Positions 1-55,229 are shown, counted from the first letter of the stretch. The stretch is 64,000 nt of DNA from Antedon bifida (GCA_963402885.1 OY727095.1:35097001-35161000), one strand, 5' to 3'. Translations and numbers: made by a program. The notes: a model not told the origin generated them from the letters alone.

Positions 1-138
1 TTAGGAAAGACCATTCCTTCATATCTTAACCGGACAATGTCCAAAATCTAGTGACCTTTGACGAATCATTTTGTATAGATATCAATTGAGGTAGTTTGAA
101 TGGTCCATACTTAAGTTGCTCTTTTCTTTTTTTCTTAG

Positions 139-42764
<42,626 letters not shown>

Positions 42765-43115
42765 ACCTTACTTACGATGATCATCATGTGGAAATCATGC
42801 AAAAATTTATAATGTACTTGATTTAAATACATTTTTTTATAATCATACGCGAAACAATTGTGAGTAAATGTCAAAAAAAAGTTCTGTAGACTAAGGTATA
42901 TACTTATTATTTTAGGATTAGGAATAGTTATCATATATATTTATATGTAGAGCGTATTTCAGACAATCTTAAGTTGATCTGTTAAAATGTTAAATGTTTG
43001 ATAAATTTGTATGGACACCCTTTATTTTTACAGAAGTTTTCAGTGTCAGTTGTTTGTCCTTCTGGTCTTCCAATAGATTTTCTTTGCAAATAAAGATATT
43101 TGTATTCCATTTAAT
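42765..43115 (+). other. Ferlin 3' UTR (approximate end)
   Basis: AT-rich sequence after the TAA codon, up to about 20 bases past the AATAAA at 43089-43094. The exact cleavage site cannot be read; a later AATAAA-like stretch near 43227 is an alternative. Confidence 0.6.
43089..43094 (+). terminator. Poly(A) signal AATAAA of ferlin
   Basis: Canonical hexamer 325 bases after the stop codon, followed by T- and GT-containing sequence. It is the first well-placed AATAAA downstream of the last exon. Confidence 0.6.
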
Positions 43116-43299
43116 TGTTATATGAAATGTTGGACCGAATTAAATGAATGATATTTTTTAAAGATACAGCATAATAATCTCTTTTATAAAAAGAATGAAT
43201 TTCTAGTGAATTTCTGCTCACAAATAATAATAAATATATATACTGCTATTCATGTATCTTCCATTCTTGTGTATAGGGGTTTTATTTTAGCAGAAAAAA

Positions 43300-43660
43300 A
43301 CATTTTTTTTTTTTTAAATTGACCAAATTTCGACCACTTTATTTTTTGACAAAACTGGTTACTATGATAACGCAATATATGCACATATATGGCAATATTA
43401 TTGCATAAAATATAATTTTAAAAAGTCGATATTTTGGCCACTTTTTCGAAAAAATCTCTGTACAGGGAAATTTTCGAAAAATTGTCAAATTTCGACCCTT
43501 TTATTTTTGCCCTAACTAGTTACTATGGCTCTATAATATGTCTATAACACAATATATGCGCATATATGGCTCTATTATCTCATAATTATTGAATTTTAAA
43601 ATTTTGGTAATTTTTCGAAAAAAGGCCAATTTTCGACCTTTTTATTTCTCGATAAAACTG
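43300..43660. repeat. Diverged edge of the 195-bp satellite
   Basis: Fragments such as aatttcgaccactttatt, aaaactggttactatg and ggccactttttcgaaaa resemble the main array but carry many changes, with catatatgg stretches in place of the catgcgcag block. Typical of an un-homogenised array border. Confidence 0.7.
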
Positions 43661-46600
43661 GTTACTATAGCACAATTGACATGCGCAGAACCCATTATTC
43701 GACTCTGCGCATGTTTATAATGCTATAGTAACCATTTATGTCAAAAAATAAAAGGGTCGAAAATTGGCCATTTTTCGAAAATTTTCCTTACTATAGTACA
43801 GGGATTTTTTCCAAAAACGGCCAATTTTCGACCTTTTTATTTTCGATAAAACTGGTTACTATAGCACAATTGACATGCGCAGAACCCATTATTCGACTCT
43901 GAGCATGTTTATTATGCTATAGTAACCAGTTATATCAAAAAATAAAAGGGTCGAAAATTGGCCATTTTTCGAAAATTTTCCTGTACTATAGTACAGGGAT
44001 TTTTTCCAAAAAAGGCCAATTTTCGACCTTTTTATTTCTCGTTAAAACTGGTTACTATAGCACAATTGACATGCGCAGAACCCATTATTCGACTCTGCGC
44101 ATGTTTATAATGCTATAATAACCATTTATGTCAAAAAATAAAAGGGTCGAAAATTGTCCATTTTTCGAAAATTTTCCTTACTATAGTACAGGGATTTTTT
44201 CCAAAAATGGCCAATTTTCGACCTTTTTATTTTCGATAAAACTGGTTACTATAGCACAATTGACATGCGCAAAACCCATTATTCGACTCTGCGCATGTTT
44301 ATTATGCTATAGTAACCAGTTATATCAAAAAATAAAAGGGTCGAAAATTGGCAATTTTTCGAAAATTTTCCTGTACTATAGTACAGGGATTTTTTCCAAA
44401 AATGGCCAATTTTCGACCTTTTTATTTCTCGTTAAAACTGGTTACTATAGCACAATTGACATGCGCAGAACCCATTATTCGACTCTGCGCTTGTTTATTA
44501 TGCTATAGTAACCATTTATGTCAAAAAATAAAAGGGTCGAAAATTGGCCATTTTTCGAAAATTTTCCTTACTATAGTACAGGGATTTTTTCCAAAAATGG
44601 CCAATTTTCGACCTTTTTATTTTTGATAAAACTGGTTACTATAGCACAATTGACATGCGCAGAACCCATTATTCGACTTTGCGCATGTTTATTATGCTAT
44701 AGTAACCAGTTATGTCAAAAAATAAAAGGGTCGAAAATTGGCCATTTTTCGAAAATTTTCCTATACTATAGTACAGAGATTTTTTCCAAAAATGGCCAAT
44801 TTTCGACCTTTTTATTTTTCGATAAAACTGGTTACTATAGCACAATTGACATGCGCAGAACCGATTATTCGACTCTGCGCATGTTTATTATGCTATAGTA
44901 ACCATTTATGTCAAAAAATAAAAGGGTCGAAAATTGGCCATTTTTCGAAAATTTTCCTTACTATAGTACAGGGATTTTTTCAAAAAATGGCCAATTTTCG
45001 ACCTTTTTATTTTTCGATAAAACTGGTTACTATAGCACAATTGACATGCGCAGAACCCATTATTCGACTCTGCGCTTGTTTATTATGCTATAGTAACCAT
45101 TTATGTCATAAAATAAAAGGGTCGAAAATTGGCCATTTTTGGAAAAAATCCCTGTACTATAATAGTACAGGGATTTTTTCCAAAAATGGCCAATTTTCGA
45201 CCTTTTTATTTTTCGATAAAACTGGTTACTATAGCACAATTGACATGCGCAGAACCCATTATTCGACTCTGCGCATGTTTATTATGCTATAGTAACCATT
45301 TATGTCAAAAAATAAAAGGGTCGGAAATTGGCCATTTTTCGAAAATTTTCCTGTACTATAGTACAGAGATTTTTTCCGAAAATGGCCAATTTTCGACCTT
45401 TTTATTTTTCGATAAAACTGGTTACTATAGCACAATTGACATGCGCAGAACCGATTATTCGACTCTGCGCATGTTTATTATGCTATAGTAACCATTTATG
45501 TCAAAAAATAAAAGGGTCGAAAATTGGCCATTTTTCGAAAATTTTCCTATACTATAGTACAGAGATTTTTTCCAAAAATGGCCAATTTTCGACCTTTTTA
45601 TTTTCGATAAAACTGGTTACTATAGCACAATTGACATGCGCAGAACCGATTATTCGACTCTGCGCATGTTTATTATGCTATAGTAACCATTTATGTCAAA
45701 AAATAAAAGGGTCGAAAATTGGCCATTTTTCGAAAATTTTCCTTACTATAGTACAGGGATTTTTTCCAAAAATGGCCAATTTTCGACCTTTTTATTTTTC
45801 GATAAAACTGGTTACTATAGCACAATTGACATGCGCAGAACCCATTATTCGACTCTGCGCTTGTTTATTATGCTATAGTAACCATTTATGTCATAAAATA
45901 AAAGGGTCAAAAATTGGCCATTTTTCGAAAATTTTCCTTACTATAGTACAGGGATTTTTTCCAAAAATGGCCAATTTTCGACCTTTTTATTTTTCGATAA
46001 AACTGGTTACTATAGCACAATTGACATGCGCAGAACCCATTATTCGACTCTGCGCATGTTTATTATGCTATAGTAACCATTTATGTCAAAAAATAAAAGG
46101 GTCGAAAATTAGTCATTTTTCGAAAATTTTCCTTACTATAGTACAGGGATTTTTTCAAAAAATGGCCAATTTTCGACCTTTTTATTTTTCGATAAAACTG
46201 GTTACTATAGCACAATTGACATGCGCAGAACCCATTATTCGACTCTGCGCTTGTTTATTATGCTATAGTAACCATTTATGTCATAAAATAAAAGGGTCGA
46301 AAATTGGCCATTTTTCGAAAATTTTCCTTACTATAGTACAGGGATTTTTTCCAAAAATGGCCAATTTTCGACCTTTTTATTTTTCGATAAAACTGGTTAC
46401 TATAGCACAATTGACATGCGCAGAACCCATTATTCGACTCTGCGCATGTTTATTATGCTATAGTAACCATTTATGTCAAAAAATAAAAGGGTCGAAAATT
46501 AGTCATTTTTCGAAAATTTTCCTTACTATAGTACAGGGATTTTTTCCAAAAAATGGCCAATTTTCGACCTTTTTATTTTTCAATAAAACTGGTTACTATA

Positions 46601-46818
46601 GCACAATTGACATGCGCAGAACCCATTATTCGACTCTGCGCATGTTTATTATGCTATAGTAACCATTTATGTCAAAAAATAAAAGGGTCGAAAATTGGCC
46701 ATTTTTCGAAAATTTTCCTTACTATAGTACAGGGATTTTTTCCAAAAATGGCCAATTTTCGACCTTTTTATTTTTCGATAAAACTGGTTACTATAGCACA
46801 ATTGACATGCGCAGAACC
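43620..46818. repeat. ~195-bp satellite array, about 17 units, double palindrome
   Basis: The motif atgcgcagaaccc (one unit reads aaaaccc) recurs at 43681, 43875, 44071, 44265, 44461, 44655, 44851, 45046, 45245, 45441, 45636, 45831, 46026, 46221, 46416, 46612 and 46806. Each unit has one inverted repeat around ctatagtaca with arms ggtcgaaaattggcca, and a second with arms ggttactatagca and catgcgcag. The last unit is cut at 46818. Because 195 is a multiple of three, long stop-free frames (up to 443 codons) arise, but they mirror the repeat and are not genes. Confidence 0.95.
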
Positions 46819-47553
46819 CTGTTGTGAAAGACTGGCACGATACAATATAATTCTATTTGATAGAGGAGGTTTTTAGTTGTAATGGTATAAATTGTTTTAA
46901 AGAATCTCCGTTTTAGGTTCTTAAATTGTAGTACAGTACACAATAGTTATATTATTATAAAATGGAATATACACAATAAACACTTGTTCTCTCTTGTGGT
47001 TCAATATATTTATACACTATTCATATTGCTAGATTACATTTTTTATATTTGATACAAAGGTATCATTCGTAGGCTAGAATATAATTCACATAATAGGCTA
47101 TAGTCTATTTCAACCTACTTTCCATAGTTCTACGTTAAATATTTACTTATACGTCTGGTGCCTACGGCAGTCCCGTCATTCCTACTTGTTTAACACAGAC
47201 CATTCCCGCCTGTGGCCTAGAATTTCTTTAACATTTCTAGTTCATTTGTTGGCCTAGGGCTGTGTGTAATACTCCATATATAACGGGGTTATGTAGGCCT
47301 AACCCAAATTCTATTTGTGTTGCATGTTCTATTTCAATGTTCTAAAGAATTAGAATTTTCTTACTTCAAGTACAGTAAAATATTTTTTTAATTTTCCTGT
47401 AATATAATACAATAACAGTGATAATTTAAATACAAGTTTAAACAACATTAACGAATATTCTGTAATTAATAGTTATTTTGATTAATTCGTATACAAAATA
47501 TACAAGGAACTTAATAACAATGCAAAATGTAATTAATACACGCGGTTTAATCC

Positions 47554-47717
47554 TTAAGCTCTGTCTACACTATCAAACTTCATGTGACAACAAAATGTGA
47601 TGTGCCCATATGAACATGATAATGTCATATCACTACCATATTTGGGTACATCACTACCATATTTGGGTACATCACACTTTTTTGTCAAACTAGTTTGATA
47701 GTGTAGACAGAGCTTTA
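47554..47717 (-). mobile_element. Foldback MITE family 1, copy 7
   Basis: Ends ttaagctctgtctacactat and tagtgtagacagagcttta; reverse orientation; two tandem accatatttgggtacatcac blocks. Stands in intergenic DNA after the satellite. Confidence 0.92.
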
Positions 47718-48662
47718 GAATGTATTTTTTCAAAATACTTGTTTTTTTCAATTTTACAATATAATATAAATTCTTTAGGCCTTTAAAACAATTATTGTTA
47801 TGTATATCGCGTATTTACTAGTTTGTATCATCGACTCTGTGCTAAAAAACTTTGTTACTTAAACCATGGAGCTCTATGCTTAAACATAATTTCTGCAGTA
47901 ATAACATACTATACATGTTTCAGCAGATGTAATATAAAACACAGGTGTTAGCGATCCAAAGATTGCCATCAATTCAGGTAGCAGGACTGCTGTTTCAATG
48001 TTGCAGTGTTGTTTCACCGACTTGCCTTACATTTTACTGTCAACACCGCAGACACCCGTTGCTATCACCCAGCGGTAAAAATTCATACAAAACAAATACC
48101 ATGCCATAACCTAGACCTACATTACATTTGAAATAACACACGGTATAAAATTGTAGGCCGGTATCAGTAGTTACGGTACCCCACCTGTTACCGGTGAAGG
48201 TGCGGAAGTTTGTCTCACTGTCTTTTACACATCAGGGCTCAGTTTGTACCAGCATGTAGACTTTTAATTAATAACTCCTATTACGTTTGAATTATTATTT
48301 TGATATGAATATTTAATTGAAATAACGAATGTAACAACTGAACTGGTCGATAATCAAATTATAATAATATTACTATTAATGACAATAATTTAGCGCTGTT
48401 TCGGCCAGTAGTAAAGTTTAAGTCTGGGACGTTCACCACCAAGATACGATATTTAGGCAAGTACTGCACTTCTATACTAACTGTATGAAATTTGTATTTA
48501 AGAAGAATAGAACGAAATAGTTGGTCTTTCATATGGGCCTGAACTTTCAAACAAAATGATATATGTTTATGTATTTACGGTTCATTGGGAAAGGTATACA
48601 AGAGCGCAATATTTCAGTCACAACGCCCCGATGACCAACGTAAAACGATTTACTTAACATGA

Positions 48663-48681
48663 GGGTGGGGGGGGGGGGGGG
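48663..48681 (+). repeat. Guanine homopolymer run
   Basis: gggt followed by an unbroken run of about 15 G, then tg. Potential G-quadruplex and a likely length-variable site; the exact count may be a sequencing artefact. Confidence 0.8.
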
Positions 48682-49144
48682 TGTTTGAATATTGGAATTG
48701 ACAAAAATTAGGAGCACGTTATTATATCAGTAACATTCAGTGTTAAACTACACTTAGCCTGAACATATCATAAGGGATTTGATCATGTCAGTACAATTAG
48801 CAATTGAAAGCAAAATGTCTCCAGCAGCTACAAACTTCTTAAGTGGCTGTCGCTACACTCAAGATGGAAGTAATAAGGAGTCCCCCAGTCAATCAAAGCA
48901 ATAACGCAAACCGTTAACCCCTACCATATACGTTGCCAATTGCGTAAACTGTTAATTTACGGAATGTTGACGAATCCCTTCGGTATGTATGCAACCCTGT
49001 GAAATATCTTGATGTTTCGATGCGGATTCAATGTTGGGCTGCGATAACGTCATGATCAATTTCAGTCCTGGGTATAACATGGTCACGTGAGCTTTCAATG
49101 TGTACAGTTTTATAGTTATTGCTCATCCTCTTGTACCCTTTGCA

Positions 49145-49460
49145 GAAGGGGAAGGGGGTACTGATTTAGGAAAGGGATGATCTAGAAAAGGAGTTGATCG
49201 AGGGAATAGGTTGATCTAGGAAGGGGGTGGGGATTTGGCTGATTGAGGAAAGGGATAATCCAGAGAACGGGCTGATCTTGGGAAAACGTTGACCAAGAAA
49301 ATGAGTTGATCGAGGGAATATGTTGATCCAGAGAAGAAGGGGGTGGGGGAGAAGAAGCTGATTTAGGAAAGGGGATGATCCAGAGAACGGGCTAATCTTG
49401 GGAAAAGGTTGACTCAGAAAAGGAGTTGATCGAGGGAATAGGTTGATCTAGGAAGGGGTT
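49145..49460. repeat. Degenerate purine-rich repeat
   Basis: Diverged short units of the type ggttgatc-gaggaat or -taggaagggg recur about every 18-25 bases, with larger repeats such as gatccagagaacgggct at 49258 and 49377. Strong G/A strand bias. Confidence 0.75.
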
Positions 49461-50207
49461 AAACAAGATTGAAGACATGACCTCTCGCATCGAGTTGTTG
49501 TTGATACGTTGATATAGTAATTTCACAGGGTCTTACAAAAGGCAATCAAATAGTACAATACAATGTCTATGTAGAAAAGACCTTTGATTTTATTCACTTT
49601 TCACCTCGATAGATTTACATTTTAAACATTTGTCAATTATTAATATGTTTAAAAAGAATTTAATTTATGATACAACGTATACTTTTATTCTGATCCGTCC
49701 AATTCGCCGACGAAGGGTTATCTCACAATCACGACGACTTAGGCTTACAATATAGGAACAAAACCTAAAGAAAATTATTTTAAATACTGTCAAACCTTTA
49801 ACCATTTAGAGTAGCCGATTGGAATTAATTACAAGATTGTGGGTAAACACTTTGCTGCTTTCGACAGGTACTTTCAACTCTGTTGATTGAAACTTATCTT
49901 GGGGATACGAGACGATAAATCTATTAAAATGATTACGTCTAAGACTTGTTTCACAAGCTGTTTTTAATTATGTTGTGGATATCGAGTAATTTATAATTAA
50001 AAGGCTAATGGCAGATATGTTTGACTTGTTGATTTAAAGTATGACAGGGTGAAGAGTTTATACTTAAGAGTCTTCTTCTGGGGAAAACACGCGATCAAAT
50101 GGGGACACAGAACATAGAAACTTGGCGAAGTGCACAGTTTCGTTTAGACGTTCAGTTAATTTCGGATGGTATACGACTTAGTTCTGAGAGCAAGAGCGTA
50201 TGCGGAT

Positions 50208-50467
50208 CGTTACTAGCCTAGCCCTGTGGAGTAGCCCCGACTCAGATGACTAGCCAAATCGTTACTAGCCTAGCCCAGTGGAGTAGCCCCGACTCAGATG
50301 ACTAGCCAAATCGTTACTAGCCTAGCCCTGTGGAGTAGCCCCGACTCAGATGACTAGCCAAATCGTTACTAGCCTAGCCCTGTGGAGTAGCCCCGACTCA
50401 GATGACTAGCCAAATCGTTACTAGCCTAGCCCAGTGGAGTAGCCCCGACTCAGATGACTAGCCAAAT
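50208..50467. repeat. 52-bp tandem repeat, 5 units
   Basis: Unit begins cgttactagcctagccc and ends gatgactagccaaat; five head-to-tail copies fill 260 bp exactly. Copies differ only at one site (ccctgtgg or cccagtgg). GC-richer than its surroundings. Confidence 0.95.
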
Positions 50468-51000
50468 AATCATGTGCTGCTAAAATTAGATATTAGATAT
50501 AATTAGAAATAAATACACTGATGACAATCATTATATATACTGCCCACACAATCATTAAATGGTGGAAGTATTTCCTTCTGTTTGTTAAAAATAAATTATT
50601 AATACAAGGTTTTTATAAATCATGCTTTCATGTTCCGTTTATTAACTTCCACCCATGATACGGTATAAGTTTAGAATCAAACATTACACAACAAACAAGT
50701 ATTTAATGTAAAAACGCAAGCAGCAAACCCGACTCCTTATGGTACGGGCTAAATAATGGACTGAACTTTTTTAAGTTCTAAATTCAATCATGTACTAATT
50801 CTCTAACATTTTGACACATAAGTTAGGCACTTGTTGTTTAAAGTAAACCCACGCATTACACTTAACTCCACGCACAGGGAAAGCGTGTCACAACGCGTGC
50901 CAGACAGAATTTGTGTCTAATTAACGTCGCAATAAATACTTTGTCAATATTATTTAAAGATGCGGATAACCGCATATCTTACGTGCTGCACTTAAACTGG

Positions 51001-51120
51001 GACGACGGCGGCAGCATACCGACGATATTCAAGTCATTTGACGACCGCCGAGGCATACCGACGATAACTCAAGTCATTTGACGACCGCCGCGGCATACCG
51101 ACGATAACTCAAGTCATTTG
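51001..51120. repeat. ~41-bp GC-rich tandem repeat, 3 units
   Basis: ggcataccgacgataactca (gatattca in the first unit) followed by agtcatttgacgaccgccg, three times. The third unit loses the GC-rich end. Confidence 0.9.
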
Positions 51121-51462
51121 CCATCTCTCAAACATAAACAAACGATGGGTTTATTACCTAAAACATATTTACAAGAGAATATCATTTCTCTGAACCTTTC
51201 TGACCTAACCTAGTTTTTAAACCTTCATACGTCGGAAAAGTAAAGGATGGATGGAAAGGGGTATTGCATGTAATTATCTGGAATAACATGTGTTGCATTC
51301 TTTGATAATTTGACATTAAATTTAAAATCTATTCGTTGTGTCGAACGATTGACACGTGTTAAACGTGACGGAAACCAACACAAATAAAAATGTACTTTTT
51401 ATTATGTTTTTGTTACTATTTGTCAAGGTTTTAGAGTGGTACATCGACTGCATTGTAGTCAT

Positions 51463-54400
51463 GACAGCACATGGCTTATGCGTCCATTATTCAACTAGAT
51501 GCGGTCCTTATTCTTCTTATAAAGACAGCACATGGCTTATGCGTCCTTATTCAACTAGATGCGGTCCTTATTCTTCTTATAAAGACAGCACATGGCTTAT
51601 GCGTCCATTATTCAACTACATGCGGTCCTTATTCTTCTTATAAAGACAGCACATGGCTTATGCGTCCTTATTCAACTAGATGCGGTCCTTATTCTTCTTA
51701 TAAAGACAGCACATGGCTTATGCGTCCTTATTCAACTAGATGCGGTCCTTATTCTTCTTATAAAGACAGCACATGGCTTATGCGTCCATTATTCAACTAG
51801 ATGCGGTCCTTATTCTTCTTATAAAGACAGCACATGGCTTATGCGTCCATTATTCAACTAGATGCGGTCCTTATTCTTCTTATAAAGACAGCACATGGCT
51901 TATGCGTCCATTATTCAACTAGATGCGGTCCTTATTCTTCTTATAAAGACAGCACATGGCTTATGCGTCCTTATTCAACTAGATGCGGTCCTTATTCTTC
52001 TTATAAAGACAGCACATGGCTTATGCGTCCTTATTCAACTAGATGCGGTCCTTATTCTTCTTATAAAGACAGCACATGGCTTATGCGTCCATTATTCAAC
52101 TAGATGCGGTCCTTATTCTTCTTATAAAGACAGCACATGGCTTATGCGTCCTTATTCAACTAGATGCGGTCCTTATTCTTCTTATAAAGACAGCACATGG
52201 CTTATGCGTCCATTATTCAACTAGATGCGGTCCTTATTCTTCTTATAAAGACAGCACATGGCTTATGCGTCCTTATTCAACTAGATGCGGTCCTTATTCT
52301 TCTTATAAAGACAGCACATGGCTTATGCGTCCATTATACAACTAGATGCGGTCCTTATTCTTCTTATAAAGACAGCACATGGCTTATGCGTCCTTATTCA
52401 ACTAGATGCGGTCCTTATTCTTCTTATAAAGACAGCACATGGCTTATGCGTCCATTATTCAACTAGATGCGGTCCTTATTCTTCTTATAAAGACAGCACA
52501 TGGCTTATGCGTCCTTATTCAACTAGATGCGGTCCTTATTCTTCTTATAAAGACAGCACATGGCTTATGCGTCCATTATTCAACTAGATGCGGTCCTTAT
52601 TCTTCTTATAAAGACAGCACATGGCTTATGCGTCCATTATTCAACTAGATGCGGTCCTTATTCTTCTTATAAAGACAGCACATGGCTTATGCGTCCTTAT
52701 TCAACTAGATGCGGTCCTTATTCTTCTTATAAAGACAGCACATGGCTTATGCGTCCTTATTCAACTAGATGCGGTCCTTATTCTTCTTATAAAGACAGCA
52801 CATGGCTTATGCGTCCATTATTCAACTAGATGCGGTCCTTATTCTTCTTATAAAGACAGCACATGGCTTATGCGTCCTTATTCAACTAGATGCGGTCCTT
52901 ATTCTTCTTATAAAGACAGCACATGGCTTATGCGTCCTTATTCAACTAGATGCGGTCCTTATTCTTCTTATAAAGACAGCACATGGCTTATGCGTCCATT
53001 ATTCAACTAGATGCGGTCCTTATTCTTCTTATAAAGACAGCACATGGCTTATGCGTCCTTATTCAACTAGATGCGGTCCTTATTCTTCTTATAAAGACAG
53101 CACATGGCTTATGCGTCCTTATTCAACTAGATGCGGTCCTTATTCTTCTTATAAAGACAGCACATGGCTTATGCGTCCTTATTCAACTAGATGCGGTCCT
53201 TATTCTTCTTATAAAGACAGCACATGGCTTATGCGTCCATTATTCAACTAGATGCGGTCCTTATTCTTCTTATAAAGACAGCACATGGCTTATGCGTCCA
53301 TTATTCAACTAGATGCGGTCCTTATTCTTCTTATAAAGACAGCACATGGCTTATGCGTCCATTATTCAACTAGATGCGGTCCTTATTCTTCTTATAAAGA
53401 CAGCACATGGCTTATGCGTCCTTATTCAACTAGATGCGGTCCTTATTCTTCTTATAAAGACAGCACATGGCTTATGCGTCCTTATTCAACTAGATGCGGT
53501 CCTTATTCTTCTTATAAAGACAGCACATGGCTTATGCGTCCATTATTCAACTAGATGCGGTCCTTATTCTTCTTATAAAGACAGCACATGGCTTATGCGT
53601 CCTTATTCAACTAGATGCGGTCCTTATTCTTCTTATAAAGACAGCACATGGCTTATGCGTCCATTATTCAACTAGATGCGGTCCTTATTCTTCTTATAAA
53701 GACAGCACATGGCTTATGCGTCCTTATTCAACTAGATGCGGTCCTTATTCTTCTTATAAAGACAGCACATGGCTTATGCGTCCATTATACAACTAGATGC
53801 GGTCCTTATTCTTCTTATAAAGACAGCACATGGCTTATGCGTCCTTATTCAACTAGATGCGGTCCTTATTCTTCTTATAAAGACAGCACATGGCTTATGC
53901 GTCCATTATTCAACTAGATGCGGTCCTTATTCTTCTTATAAAGACAGCACATGGCTTATGCGTCCTTATTCAACTAGATGCGGTCCTTATTCTTCTTATA
54001 AAGACAGCACATGGCTTATGCGTCCATTATTCAACTAGATGCGGTCCTTATTCTTCTTATAAAGACAGCACATGGCTTATGCGTCCATTATTCAACTAGA
54101 TGCGGTCCTTATTCTTCTTATAAAGACAGCACATGGCTTATGCGTCCTTATTCAACTAGATGCGGTCCTTATTCTTCTTATAAAGACAGCACATGGCTTA
54201 TGCGTCCTTATTCAACTAGATGCGGTCCTTATTCTTCTTATAAAGACAGCACATGGCTTATGCGTCCATTATTCAACTAGATGCGGTCCTTATTCTTCTT
54301 ATAAAGACAGCACATGGCTTATGCGTCCTTATTCAACTAGATGCGGTCCTTATTCTTCTTATAAAGACAGCACATGGCTTATGCGTCCTTATTCAACTAG

Positions 54401-54790
54401 ATGCGGTCCTTATTCTTCTTATAAAGACAGCACATGGCTTATGCGTCCATTATTCAACTAGATGCGGTCCTTATTCTTCTTATAAAGACAGCACATGGCT
54501 TATGCGTCCTTATTCAACTAGATGCGGTCCTTATTCTTCTTATAAAGACAGCACATGGCTTATGCGTCCTTATTCAACTAGATGCGGTCCTTATTCTTCT
54601 TATAAAGACAGCACATGGCTTATGCGTCCATTATTCAACTAGATGCGGTCCTTATTCTTCTTATAAAGACAGCACATGGCTTATGCGTCCTTATTCAACT
54701 AGATGCGGTCCTTATTCTTCTTATAAAGACAGCACATGGCTTATGCGTCCTTATTCAACTAGATGTGGTCCTTATTCTTCTTATAAAGAT
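51463..54790. repeat. 60/61-bp tandem array, about 55 units, with internal block duplication
   Basis: Unit gacagcacatggcttatgcg, then tccttattcaactagatgcg (or tccattattc, one base longer), then gtccttattcttcttataaa. I count 30 short (60 bp) and 25 long (61 bp) units, 3325 bp, matching the span. Apart from the extra A, units are almost identical, with rare variants at the third unit (actacatg), at two units with attatac, and at the last (atgtgg). The order of short and long units repeats with a 1451-bp (24-unit) offset. Overlapping open frames follow the repeat and are not genes. Confidence 0.97.
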
Positions 54791-55017
54791 TCAATAATGA
54801 ATTAATTCATTTTTTTCTTTTTTTTTCATTTGTTTAATCAATTATATATTTCAAGCAACAAATATGATGTTCTATATTTTTTTACCTTACCATGTTTTTT
54901 ACTCTTTTTATATTTCTTTAAATCTGTATTTTTTAGGAAGGTTTTAATTGAATTGTAACGAGAAGCCGAGCTCACATTTTATATTATACTGTATTATGTG
55001 ACAATAAAGTGTATATT

Positions 55018-55229
55018 TACATGCGGCACTTATTCGACTACACGCGGCATTTATTCGACTACACGCGGCACTTATTCGACTACATGCGGAACTTATTCGA
55101 CTACATGCGGCACTTATTCGACTACATGCGGCACTTATTCGACTACACGCGGCATTTATTCGACTATGCGGCACTTATTCAACTATGCGGCACTTATTCG
55201 ACTGATGATGCGGCACTCATTCGACTAAA
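55018..55229. repeat. 21-bp tandem repeat, about 10 units
   Basis: gcgg recurs at 55023, 55044, 55065, 55086, 55107, 55128, 55149 (21 bp apart), then 55168, 55187 and 55210. Unit is close to gcggcacttattcgactaca. Sequence resembles part of the neighbouring 60-bp unit (ttattcaactagatgcggtc). Confidence 0.95.

Larger units (their letters stand above)
46819..50207. other. Intergenic stretch between satellite and arrays
   Basis: Apart from MITE copy 7, the G run and the purine repeat listed separately, I see no gene. Short open frames lack splice or family support. Confidence 0.5.

Noticed and set aside
45328-46659. 443-codon open frame with 65-residue repeats
   Set aside because: It is the 195-bp satellite read in frame; the same stop-free property follows from a monomer length divisible by three, and the array contains matching frames in other phases.
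51463-54790. Many overlapping 60-149-codon frames
   Set aside because: They are reading frames of the 60/61-bp repeat; the extra base in long units shifts the frame repeatedly, so no continuous protein is encoded.
51463-54790. CRISPR-like array of regular repeats
   Set aside because: Repeats are directly adjacent with no unique spacers, and the DNA is eukaryotic with spliceosomal introns.
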